A stretch of 50,598 nucleotides of DNA from Methylobacterium sp. UNC378MF. GTDB lineage: Bacteria; Pseudomonadota; Alphaproteobacteria; Rhizobiales; Beijerinckiaceae. Under the pieces are notes generated by a model that saw only the letters and a list, made by a program, of their open reading frames with translations, was not told where the DNA came from and searched no databases. Below, one piece after another: positions 25,495 through 32,698 of this stretch; the first letter of the stretch is position 1, and the number at the start of each line of letters is the position of its first letter. A program made the translations under genes and the position numbers. The DNA lies in NCBI RefSeq assembly GCF_900103195.1, contig NZ_FMWU01000039.1, forward strand, positions 1-50,598. Reading direction: 5' to 3'.

Positions 25495-26100
25495 ATGTCC
25501 GACGCTAGGTCTCAACGCCGCCGGAGCGGCGCTCCTGATCGCTCTGAGTTGCCGAGCTATTTCGTTTCAGACCCGCGCCGCAGACCAGATCCCGCTACTA
25601 GGGAACTCGCCCGCGGCTTAGGCTGGTTCTCGATCGGTCTCGGGCTGACTGAAGTGGCGTGCGGGGACGCCATCGCTCGCTGGCTTGGGATGCCGCGCTC
25701 GGCCCCAGTCATCCGAGCCTACGGCGTGCGCGAACTCCTGCAGGGGATCGGGATCCTGGGTGCAAGCGACCCAACCCCGTGGATCTCGGCACGCGTGGCC
25801 GGTGACGCGCTCGACATCGCCACGGTGCTGCCAGGGCTTGAGGGCCATAATCCGCGCAAGGACAACGTGGCGATCGCCCTCGTGGCTCTGGCCGGCGTCA
25901 CCGCAGCCGACGTGATCTGTGCGCGGAGCCTCTCGGAAGCCCCTCTCGCTCCGTCTGAGAGGGTCCGACGCGATTACCGCCGCCGCAGCGGCTTCCGCCG
26001 TCGTGCCGAGGCGATGCGGGGCGCGGCACGCGGCTTCAAACCGCCGCCCGACATCATCGGCCCAGAAGCGATGCGTCCTTGGACCCTAACCAACGCCTGA
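25495..26100 (+). CDS. Conserved membrane-associated protein (cyclase/dehydrase-associated type)
   Basis: 201 residues from ATG 25495 with GAGGAAG upstream. The core ELARGLGWFSIGLGLTEVAC then AIARWLGMP, AYGVRELLQGIGILG, WISARVAGDALDIATVLPGL and VALAGVTAADVICARSLS contains three to four short hydrophobic helices. This pattern is known from proteins annotated as cyclase/dehydrase or DUF4267-like and often follows a zinc dehydrogenase of the kind encoded upstream. The C-terminus is strongly basic (VRRDYRRRSGFRRRAEAMRG). No catalytic residues are evident. Likely co-transcribed with the dehydrogenase. Confidence 0.65.
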   Translation: MSDARSQRRRSGAPDRSELPSYFVSDPRRRPDPATRELARGLGWFSIGLGLTEVACGDAIARWLGMPRSAPVIRAYGVRELLQGIGILGASDPTPWISARVAGDALDIATVLPGLEGHNPRKDNVAIALVALAGVTAADVICARSLSEAPLAPSERVRRDYRRRSGFRRRAEAMRGAARGFKPPPDIIGPEAMRPWTLTNA

Positions 26101-26110
26101 GGTCGGAAGG

Positions 26111-27220
26111 ATGGCTGGCCTGATCTTGCCCGTCCTCGAACAGGCATCGGGCGTGCTCGTCATGGGCCTCGTCCTCGCCGACATCTTCCTGACGGTCCTC
26201 TACGCGCGCATCGGGACAGGTCTGATCGCGGACAGGGCCGCCCATCTCACCTGGGCGATCTTCCGCGCCGCCGCCGATGCGGCCGGGCAGAAGCGGGGCG
26301 CCGTGCTGTCCTTCTGCGGCCCGGTCATCCTCATCGTCTACGTCCTGCTCTGGGCCTTGGGGCTGACCCTCGGAGCCGGCCTGATCATCCACCCCGCGCT
26401 CGGTGTGGCGGTTCGCGCGAGCAGTGGCGAGACGCCGGCCGACTTCATGACCGCGCTTTACGCGGGCGGCAGCAGCATGGCGATCGTGGGGGCCAGCGAC
26501 TTCAAGCCGGTCACCGATAGCTACCGCGTCCTCTATCTCGTGAACTCCCTCGTCGGCATGTCGGCGACATCGCTGGTCCTGACCTACGTGATGCAGGTCT
26601 ACAGCGCCCTTCGGCAACGCAATGCCCTTGGGCTGAAGCTGCATCTCCTGACGGGTGAAAGCGCCGATGCGGCCGAGTTGCTGGCGCGGCTCGGGCCACA
26701 GGGACAGTTTAGTTCAGGCTACACCCACTTGGCCGATCTGGCGGCATCCTTGTCTGAGATGAAGGAGGCGCATCATTTCTACCCCGTGCTGTTCTACTTC
26801 CGCTTCCGTCAGCCCTTTTATTCGGTCTCGGCGCAAGTCTTCGTCGCGCTCGACACGGTGTCGCTAATCCGCAGCGGGATCGGAGGCCGTCAGGCGGCAT
26901 GGCTGAAGGAGGCTGCCGCCGTCGACGCAATCTGGCGCGTCGCCATGCTGCTCGTGGTCACGCTTGAAGCGACATTCTTACCCGGAGATATGCCCACGCC
27001 AGCGGACGTCAGCAGAGCCGAGAGCGAGGCGTGGCGCACCCGCTTTGCAGAAGCTGTCAGGCAACTCTCTTCAGCTGGGATCGAGGCGATGCCCAACGAG
27101 GCAGGCGCCGAGATTTATCTCGCGCAACGGGCACGATGGCAGCCACACATCGCGCGACTGGCACCCTCGATGGCGTACCACATCGACGAACTGAGACCCG
27201 GCGGAGACAATCGCCGATGA
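26111..27220 (+). CDS. Channel-like membrane protein with altered pore loop
   Basis: 369 residues, beginning 10 bp after the previous gene. Membrane helices are at about 8-30 and 70-95, followed by a pore-loop-like segment (FMTALYAGGSSMAIVGASDF) and another helix (YLVNSLVGMSATSLVLTYVMQVY), then a cytoplasmic region of ~200 residues. The arrangement is like bacterial two-helix K+ channels, but the selectivity filter TVGYGD is replaced by IVGASD, so ion selectivity is uncertain. It may sense or leak ions, or be a non-conducting relative. It forms an apparent operon with the two preceding cargo genes. Confidence 0.65.
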   Translation: MAGLILPVLEQASGVLVMGLVLADIFLTVLYARIGTGLIADRAAHLTWAIFRAAADAAGQKRGAVLSFCGPVILIVYVLLWALGLTLGAGLIIHPALGVAVRASSGETPADFMTALYAGGSSMAIVGASDFKPVTDSYRVLYLVNSLVGMSATSLVLTYVMQVYSALRQRNALGLKLHLLTGESADAAELLARLGPQGQFSSGYTHLADLAASLSEMKEAHHFYPVLFYFRFRQPFYSVSAQVFVALDTVSLIRSGIGGRQAAWLKEAAAVDAIWRVAMLLVVTLEATFLPGDMPTPADVSRAESEAWRTRFAEAVRQLSSAGIEAMPNEAGAEIYLAQRARWQPHIARLAPSMAYHIDELRPGGDNRR

Positions 27221-27250
27221 TATGTTCTCTCCCTGTAAGCGCGCGTAGAC

Positions 27251-27306
27251 GATGTCCGTTTCGATGCATCCGCCGTCCAGAAGCGGACGGGCGGAAAACC
27301 ACCCAA
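27251..27306 (+). repeat. Repeat 2, copy c (inside cargo block C)
   Basis: GATGTCCGTTTCGATGCATC followed by GAAGCGGACGGGCGGAAAA and CCACCCAA. It has the best match to the reverse complement of 3712-3740 (about 26 of 29). It separates the dehydrogenase/channel operon from the LysR/quinone reductase pair. Confidence 0.8.
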
Positions 27307-27405
27307 CCTTGTCATTCAGAACGCAGTCGAACATTCCCAGAAGCAGTCACTCGTCGGCCATTCGACAGCTTCGGATCGGGGTGCCGAGTAGGCTTTGTTA
27401 GCGCG

Positions 27406-27432
27406 GCCGAAGTCAAACGCTTCAACTTCGGC
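27406..27432. terminator. Hairpin between convergent genes
   Basis: GCCGAAGT (27406-27413) can pair with ACTTCGGC (27425-27432) around an 11-base loop. It lies between the convergent ends of the channel-like gene and the LysR gene. There is no T-run, so it may be a weak bidirectional terminator or a repeat-derived palindrome. Confidence 0.45.
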
Positions 27433-27479
27433 ACAGCTAAGCCTTTGATCCGGCATTGGAGCACCCTCAAAACCAGACA

Positions 27480-28400
27480 TCAATCCTGGACGAGGCCGGG
27501 CAGCGTCGCAAGCGAAGCGGCGAGCGCGTCTATCAGCATCCGAACGCGCCTGATGCGCGTCCGACCGGGCACGACCAGCAGCGATAGCGGCACGGGCTCG
27601 GGAGTAAAATCAGGCAGGATCTGTTCGACAGTCCCGGCCGCTAAGAGATCGTCGATCAGCCAGATATGCGCGGCCACGATCCCGCGCCCCTGGGCCAGAG
27701 CCTCGCGGGCCGCCAAGCCGTGATCGACCCACAGACGGCCATCGAAGGGAGCAAGGATCGCTGAGCCGTCCCTTCCGCGCAGCGAGAGCATCGCGCCGCC
27801 GACGAGGTTGCTCATGCGTATCGCGCTGTGGCTGGCTAGATCGTCCGGCGTTTCCGGCCGCCCTCGCTCTGCGAGATAGGAGTGGGATGCCGCCAAGATG
27901 CGGCGAGACCGACCGATGGTCCGGCACTGCATGGTGCTGTCGACCAAGGGGCCGAGCCTGATAGCGACGTCGACCGCCTCCTGCACCAGATCGATGCGGG
28001 CATCGGACAGGCTGAGATCCACCACGATTTGCGGATGGTGATCCTGGATGGAGAAGAGGATCCGGCTGACGTGGCGGACCCCAAGAGCCGCGGTACAAGA
28101 GATGCGGATCGTCCCAGTCAGATCGCCGCCGGCGCTCCGCGCTCCATCTGTCGCCTCGTCCACCAGACGCAGGATGGTGCGCGCCTCGGCGTGGTATCGC
28201 CGCCCTTCATCGGTCAGGGTAATACGCCGTGTCGTCCGGTTGAGGAGCGTGACGCCGAGTGCGGCTTCAAGTTCCGCGACGTGCCGCGAGACCGTCGATT
28301 GTCCCACGCCATGCTCCCGCGCCACCGCCGACAGGCTGCCGCGCTCCGCGACGCGCACGAAGCTGCGCATCCGCTCCAGTGTGACATCCGATCTATCCAT
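27480..28400 (-). CDS. LysR-family transcriptional regulator
   Basis: 306 residues. The N-terminal winged helix (about 1-65) has MRSFVRVAERGSLSAVAREHGVGQSTVSRHVAELEAALGVTLLNRTTRRI, typical of LysR regulators. The effector domain follows (GTIRISCTAALGVRHVSRIL, VDVAIRLGPLVDST) with the short form found in the CrgA/DsdC-like branch. It is divergent from the quinone oxidoreductase gene with 91 bp between the two start codons, the usual layout for a LysR regulator and its target. The effector is unknown. Confidence 0.9.
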   Translation of the reverse strand: MDRSDVTLERMRSFVRVAERGSLSAVAREHGVGQSTVSRHVAELEAALGVTLLNRTTRRITLTDEGRRYHAEARTILRLVDEATDGARSAGGDLTGTIRISCTAALGVRHVSRILFSIQDHHPQIVVDLSLSDARIDLVQEAVDVAIRLGPLVDSTMQCRTIGRSRRILAASHSYLAERGRPETPDDLASHSAIRMSNLVGGAMLSLRGRDGSAILAPFDGRLWVDHGLAAREALAQGRGIVAAHIWLIDDLLAAGTVEQILPDFTPEPVPLSLLVVPGRTRIRRVRMLIDALAASLATLPGLVQD

Positions 28401-28491
28401 TCGGCGGAATGATCCTATCCTTTTCCCTCTGCTACCGGATGAATCGAGGCGAGCCTAGCTTCGCGGCTCCTTCCTCCGGTGAGCCGCAAGC
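28401..28491. promoter_or_regulatory. Divergent LysR/quinone oxidoreductase promoter region
   Basis: 91 bp between the two start codons. It must contain both promoters and, by analogy with LysR pairs, the regulator binding site. No clear T-N11-A palindrome was picked out by eye. Confidence 0.45.
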
Positions 28492-29310
28492 ATGAAGATC
28501 CTCGTCGTCTCCGCCCATCCCGAGCCGGCCTCTCTCACGAACGCCCTGCGCGATGTGGCAGTGGCCGAACTCCAGGCCGCTGGTCACGCGGTCCGCGTGA
28601 CTGACCTCTACGCCATCGGCTGGAAGTCCGAGGTCAACCGCCGCGACTTCCCCACCCTGTCCGCCTTTACGCGCCTGCGGGTGCCGGCTGCGTCGAGCGA
28701 GGCCTTTGTGGCCGGGAGCCTGACGAAAGACGTCATCGCCGCACAGGACGATCTGCTCTGGGCTGACGCGCTCATCCTGGCGTTTCCCCTCTGGTGGTTC
28801 TCCATGCCGGCGATCCTGAAAGGGTGGATCGACCGGGTCTACGCGTTCGGCTTCGCCTACGGCGTCGGCGAGCACAGCGAGACGCGTTGGGGCGATCGCT
28901 ACGGAGAGGGCACGCTCGCGGGCAAGCGCGCGATGCTCATCGTGACAGCCGGAGGCTGGCCAACCCACTATGGCCCCCGGGGGATCAACGGGCCGATCGA
29001 CGACCTTCTCTTCCCCATTCACCACGGGGTGCTGTTCTATCCGGGTTATGACGTGCTGCCGCCATTCGTGCTGTTTCGCGCTGACCGCACCGATGAGGCG
29101 ACGTTCGACGCGACAGCAACGGCGTTGAAGGGCCGGATGCGAACCCTGTTCGAGACGCCGCCCATTCCGTTTCGGCGCCAGAACGGCGGGGATTACGCGA
29201 TACCGTCGATGGAGTTGCGTCCCGAGCGGGTCCGACCGGACCTCGCCGGCTTCGCCGCCCATGTCGAGCCGCCGGCTCTCAAAGACCGGCAAGTCGAGGG
29301 TCTAAGCTGA
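28492..29310 (+). CDS. NAD(P)H:quinone oxidoreductase, flavodoxin-like fold
   Basis: 272 residues. The N-terminal MKILVVSAHPEPASLTNALRDVA is the phosphate-binding start of the NQO1/KefF/MdaB family. DLLWADALILAFPLWWFSMPAILKGWIDRVYAFGFAY is the signature segment contacting FMN/FAD, and LIVTAGGWPTHYGPRGINGPIDDLL follows as usual. It reduces quinones or related electrophiles by two electrons in the cytoplasm. It is divergent from a LysR regulator and belongs to the right part of cargo block C. A long C-terminal tail (about 230-272) is rich in Pro/Arg. Confidence 0.9.
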   Translation: MKILVVSAHPEPASLTNALRDVAVAELQAAGHAVRVTDLYAIGWKSEVNRRDFPTLSAFTRLRVPAASSEAFVAGSLTKDVIAAQDDLLWADALILAFPLWWFSMPAILKGWIDRVYAFGFAYGVGEHSETRWGDRYGEGTLAGKRAMLIVTAGGWPTHYGPRGINGPIDDLLFPIHHGVLFYPGYDVLPPFVLFRADRTDEATFDATATALKGRMRTLFETPPIPFRRQNGGDYAIPSMELRPERVRPDLAGFAAHVEPPALKDRQVEGLS

Positions 29311-29419
29311 TAGCTGGCCAGTAGAAAACCACTCGATCTGGTTTTCATCCTTCCGCTTCGTCGACAGCCTGGAGGCGGACCTTCCCAGGTCCCGCACCGG
29401 GTCGGGCGGGCACGAGGCC

Positions 29420-29474
29420 AATGTCCGCTTCCATCGATTGACGCTCAAAAGCAGACCGACAAAAAACTACCCTT
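29420..29474 (+). repeat. Repeat 2, copy d (right edge of cargo block C)
   Basis: AATGTCCGCTTCCATCGATT followed by CAAAAGCAGACCGACAAAAA and CTACCCTT. It is the weakest copy (about 20 of 29 with 27278-27306 in the right arm), but it has the same length and order. It ends 45 bp before the tape-measure start. Confidence 0.6.
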
Positions 29475-29518
29475 AACAGCCGTCCGCTCGGTCATCCCGT
29501 TCGCGTTTGAGCTCGACC

Positions 29519-31630
29519 ATGGCCGACGACATCCAGGTCCGCTTCGGCGGCGACGTGGGCGGCATCCGCACCGCGGCCGACCAGGCCAAGGGCACGATCC
29601 AGGGCTTCGCCACGGCGGCCCGCGGGCAGAACGCGACCGCGCGCCAGAGCTACGACGAGCTGAAGGCCGCCATCGACGCGGCCAACGCGGCGCTGCGGCA
29701 GATCCAGGCGAGCGCCGAGAACACGTCCGCGCTGGCCACGCAGGCGCGCGCCGTGGCGGCGCTGGTCGCCGCCTACGAGAGTCTGCGCGCCGCCGACGAG
29801 GCCGTGTCCGGCGCGACCGGGCGGACCTTCGCGGCGGTCGGAACCGCCATCGCGGCCACCGCGACAGCGGCCCGGTCCGGCGCCACCGCGCTCGTGGAAT
29901 ACGCCTTCAACGCACTCTCGGCCTCGCGTGCCCTCGACGTCACGGCCCTGTCGACGCAGGGGCTCACCGGCGCGATCGAGCGGCAGCGCGGCGCCTTCCA
30001 GGAATGGCGGCGCGGCTCGCAGATCTACGGGTCCGGCCTGCTCGAGGTCGAGGGCCGCACCATCGCGGCCGCCGGCAACATGGACCGGCTCCAGGCCGCC
30101 GCGCAGGCGCGCGGCTTCGAGAACGCGACCCGGATGCTCCAGGCCTTCACGCTGGAGCTGACCAAGGTCCCGGGCATGACCGACCAGGGCGCGGCCTCGA
30201 TCGAGGCCATGCTCGCCTCCGTTCCGAGCTACACCGGCTCGGCCAACGCCTCGATCGTCTCGCTGATTGCCATGATGGCGTCCTCCGAGGACGAGGCGAA
30301 GCAGATGGCCTCCGCGCTGACCGGGGCGCTGCGCGACCCCGCGGCCGCCGGCGGGCCGTATCTCGCGGCGCTCGGCGGCGTCTCGCGCGAGCTGCGCGCG
30401 CAGTTCGACCTCGCCCGCCAGAACGGCAACGCCAACCAGATGCAGGCGGCGATCCTGTCGGCCCTGGTCGAGCGCGCCCGCGCCTACGGCAACGAGATGA
30501 CCCGGTCGCTGCAGGAGCAACTGAAGAGCTATGCGGCCCTGGGCCCGCTCGCCGGCCTGTTCGCCTCGCGCCTGCGCGGGCAGGTCGACGAGGCGAACCG
30601 GGTCACCGAGGCGCTGGAGAAGCAGCTGGAGACGATCGAGCGCCGCAACGCCACCCTGGCGCGGACGCCGCTCGACGCCGGTCAGCTCACCGACGCCACC
30701 GCGAACCTCCTCGGCAACACCGCCCAGGCCGGGATCGATCAGGCGACCGGCCGGATCGACCTGCTGCGCCAGCGCCTCCAGGGCGCGACCGGCGACGCCG
30801 CCGCGCTGATCCGGAAGTTCGAGGGGTTCAGCAGCGCGGCCTACCGCGACAACGACGGGCGCTTCCGCGTCGGCTTCGGCTCGGACACGATCACCGGCGC
30901 CGACGGTCGCGTCAGTCCGGTGACCGCCGACAGCGTCACGACGCGGGAGGATGCCGAGCGCGATCTCGCCCGCCGCCTCGTGGAATTCCAGACCGAGGCC
31001 GCCGCGCAGGTGGGTGGCGCCTGGCAGGGCCTGTCCGACCGGGCGAAGGCCTCCCTCACCTCCGTGGCCTACAATTACGGCTCGCTGCCGCGGGACGTGA
31101 CCGCCGCGGCGCGCAGCGGCGACGAGGGCGCGCTCGCCGCCACGATCCGCGGACGGTCGGGCGACAACGGCGGGATCAATGCGGGGCGGCGCAATCAGGA
31201 GGCCGACAACATCACGGGCGGCGCAACGGCCGAGGCTTTGCGCACGCAGCTCGACCTGCGCCAGCAGCTCGAGGACCGTCAGGCCGGCGGCAACGCGCTC
31301 GACCGCGAGGCGCTCGCCACCGCGCAGGCGAACGCGGCAGGGCGGCGCGACGAGGTCGCCGCCCAGGAGCGGGCGAACGACGCCCTGCGCCGGCAGCTCG
31401 ACGCGACCACCGACCTCTCGGCCCGCACGGCGCTCCAGACCCGGCTGGCGCAGGGCGAGGCCGCGCTGGCCGAGAAGCGCGTCGCGCTCACCCGATCGGA
31501 GGCCAGCCTCCAGACCGCCGAGATGGAGACCGGCACGCGCGAGCGGCTGCGCATCCTCAACGACGCCCTGACCGTCGAGCAGGGCCTGCACGCCCGCGGT
31601 ACGGCGGCCTGGAACCAGCTCGAGGCCTAG
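29519..31630 (+). CDS. Tail tape measure protein, N-terminal part up to an in-frame TAG, with internal lysozyme domain
   Basis: 703 residues from ATG 29519 to a TAG at 31628-31630. The start (MADDIQVRFGGDVGGIRTAADQAKG) and the long Ala/Gln-rich helices are typical of tape measure proteins. Residues about 430-570 are a GH24-like lysozyme domain: KFEGF (Glu435), YRDNDGRFRVGFGSDTITG, and the helix DRAKASLTSVAYNYGSL. The position of the catalytic Thr is Arg450. The same reading frame continues after the TAG with unchanged coiled-coil character to 32695, so the gene is probably split by a nonsense mutation or read through. Tape measure length sets tail length. Confidence 0.85.
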   Translation: MADDIQVRFGGDVGGIRTAADQAKGTIQGFATAARGQNATARQSYDELKAAIDAANAALRQIQASAENTSALATQARAVAALVAAYESLRAADEAVSGATGRTFAAVGTAIAATATAARSGATALVEYAFNALSASRALDVTALSTQGLTGAIERQRGAFQEWRRGSQIYGSGLLEVEGRTIAAAGNMDRLQAAAQARGFENATRMLQAFTLELTKVPGMTDQGAASIEAMLASVPSYTGSANASIVSLIAMMASSEDEAKQMASALTGALRDPAAAGGPYLAALGGVSRELRAQFDLARQNGNANQMQAAILSALVERARAYGNEMTRSLQEQLKSYAALGPLAGLFASRLRGQVDEANRVTEALEKQLETIERRNATLARTPLDAGQLTDATANLLGNTAQAGIDQATGRIDLLRQRLQGATGDAAALIRKFEGFSSAAYRDNDGRFRVGFGSDTITGADGRVSPVTADSVTTREDAERDLARRLVEFQTEAAAQVGGAWQGLSDRAKASLTSVAYNYGSLPRDVTAAARSGDEGALAATIRGRSGDNGGINAGRRNQEADNITGGATAEALRTQLDLRQQLEDRQAGGNALDREALATAQANAAGRRDEVAAQERANDALRRQLDATTDLSARTALQTRLAQGEAALAEKRVALTRSEASLQTAEMETGTRERLRILNDALTVEQGLHARGTAAWNQLEA

Positions 31631-31732
31631 AAGATCGCCAACACCCGGGCGGTCGAGCAGGCCGAGGCGCAGGAGCGCGCCACCGCCGAGGACACGGCCT
31701 ACCAGAACGCCAAGCGCGTCCTGGAGGACCGC

Positions 31733-32695
31733 ATGCGCGACCTCCGCCAGGAGGCGCAGGAGCGCGGCCTCGGCTTCGCGGAGCGCCAGGCCGAGACCGG
31801 CGCGGTGCTGGGGCAGATCGAGGATCTTGAGCGCGAGCATCAGCGCAAGCTCGCCGAGATCTGGGGCCAGGGCACGAGCCAGTACCGGCAGGCGATGGCG
31901 CAGCTCGACCGGCTCGCGTCCGAGTCCGCTTCCCGCCGCGCGCAGGCCGAGCGCGAGATGCAGAAGGCCGAATATCAGGACACCAAACGCACCTACGAGC
32001 AGATCGGCTCGACGCTCACCGGCAACGTCTTCAGCGTGATCCAGGGGCAGACCACGATCGCCCAGGCCGCCCGCAGCACGGCGCTGTCGATCGTCCAGAG
32101 CTACGTCCAGGCGCGGGTGAAGCTGATCGCCGACTGGCTCGCCGGGGTCTCGGCCCACCAGGCCGGCGAGGTCGCCAAGACCGCCGCTACCACCGCGGGC
32201 GTCGCCGCCCGGACCGGCGCCGAGGAGACGGGCGCGGCGTCCGCCTTCGCCACGCAGGCCGGCGCGATGGTCAAGTCGATCATGGCCTCGGCCTCCGAGA
32301 CCTTCGCGGGCATCTTCGGGTTCCTGTCGCCGGTGCTCGGCCCCGCCGCGGTCGGCCCCGCGGCCGCCGGCGAGGCGACGGTCGCGGCGGCCGCCGCGGC
32401 GATCCCGTCCTTCGCGGTCGGCGCGTGGTCGCTGCCCAACGACATGGTCGCGCAGGTCCACAAGGGTGAGATGATCGTGCCCGCCGGGCCGGCCGGAGCC
32501 CTGCGCGCCGCGATGGGCGGAAGCCCCGCCCCGAGCCTCGCGCTCAACCACACCACGCAGATCAACGTCTCCGCCCTCGACGGCGCCTCGGTGGCGGACT
32601 TCTTCCAGAATCATTCGCGCCCACTGATGCGGGCGATCAACCAAGCGGTCCGGCAGGGCGCGCATCTCGGCCTGTCGCGGCTCGGACCGGGCTGA
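31733..32695 (+). CDS. Tail tape measure protein, C-terminal part (same frame, beyond the TAG)
   Basis: Frame and composition continue directly from 31631 (KIANTRAVEQAEAQERATAE...), so this is the C-terminal 355 residues of one gene spanning 29519-32695. The first internal ATG is at 31733, but no good ribosome site was noted there. The segment has coiled coil (ERQAETGAVLGQIEDLEREH), a conserved tape-measure tail with GSTLTGNVFSVIQGQTTIAQAARSTALSIVQSYVQ, an Ala-rich hydrophobic region (FAGIFGFLSPVLGPAAVG) and a typical end region (SFAVGAWSLPNDMVAQVHKGEMIVPAG). If the TAG is not suppressed, a functional tail is unlikely. Confidence 0.8.
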   Translation: MRDLRQEAQERGLGFAERQAETGAVLGQIEDLEREHQRKLAEIWGQGTSQYRQAMAQLDRLASESASRRAQAEREMQKAEYQDTKRTYEQIGSTLTGNVFSVIQGQTTIAQAARSTALSIVQSYVQARVKLIADWLAGVSAHQAGEVAKTAATTAGVAARTGAEETGAASAFATQAGAMVKSIMASASETFAGIFGFLSPVLGPAAVGPAAAGEATVAAAAAAIPSFAVGAWSLPNDMVAQVHKGEMIVPAGPAGALRAAMGGSPAPSLALNHTTQINVSALDGASVADFFQNHSRPLMRAINQAVRQGAHLGLSRLGPG

Positions 32696-32698
32696 GCC

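Noticed and set aside
31631..31732. Treating the second tape-measure segment as an independent gene starting at 31733
   Set aside because: The frame is open and protein-like from the codon right after the TAG, so the ATG at 31733 is an internal methionine.
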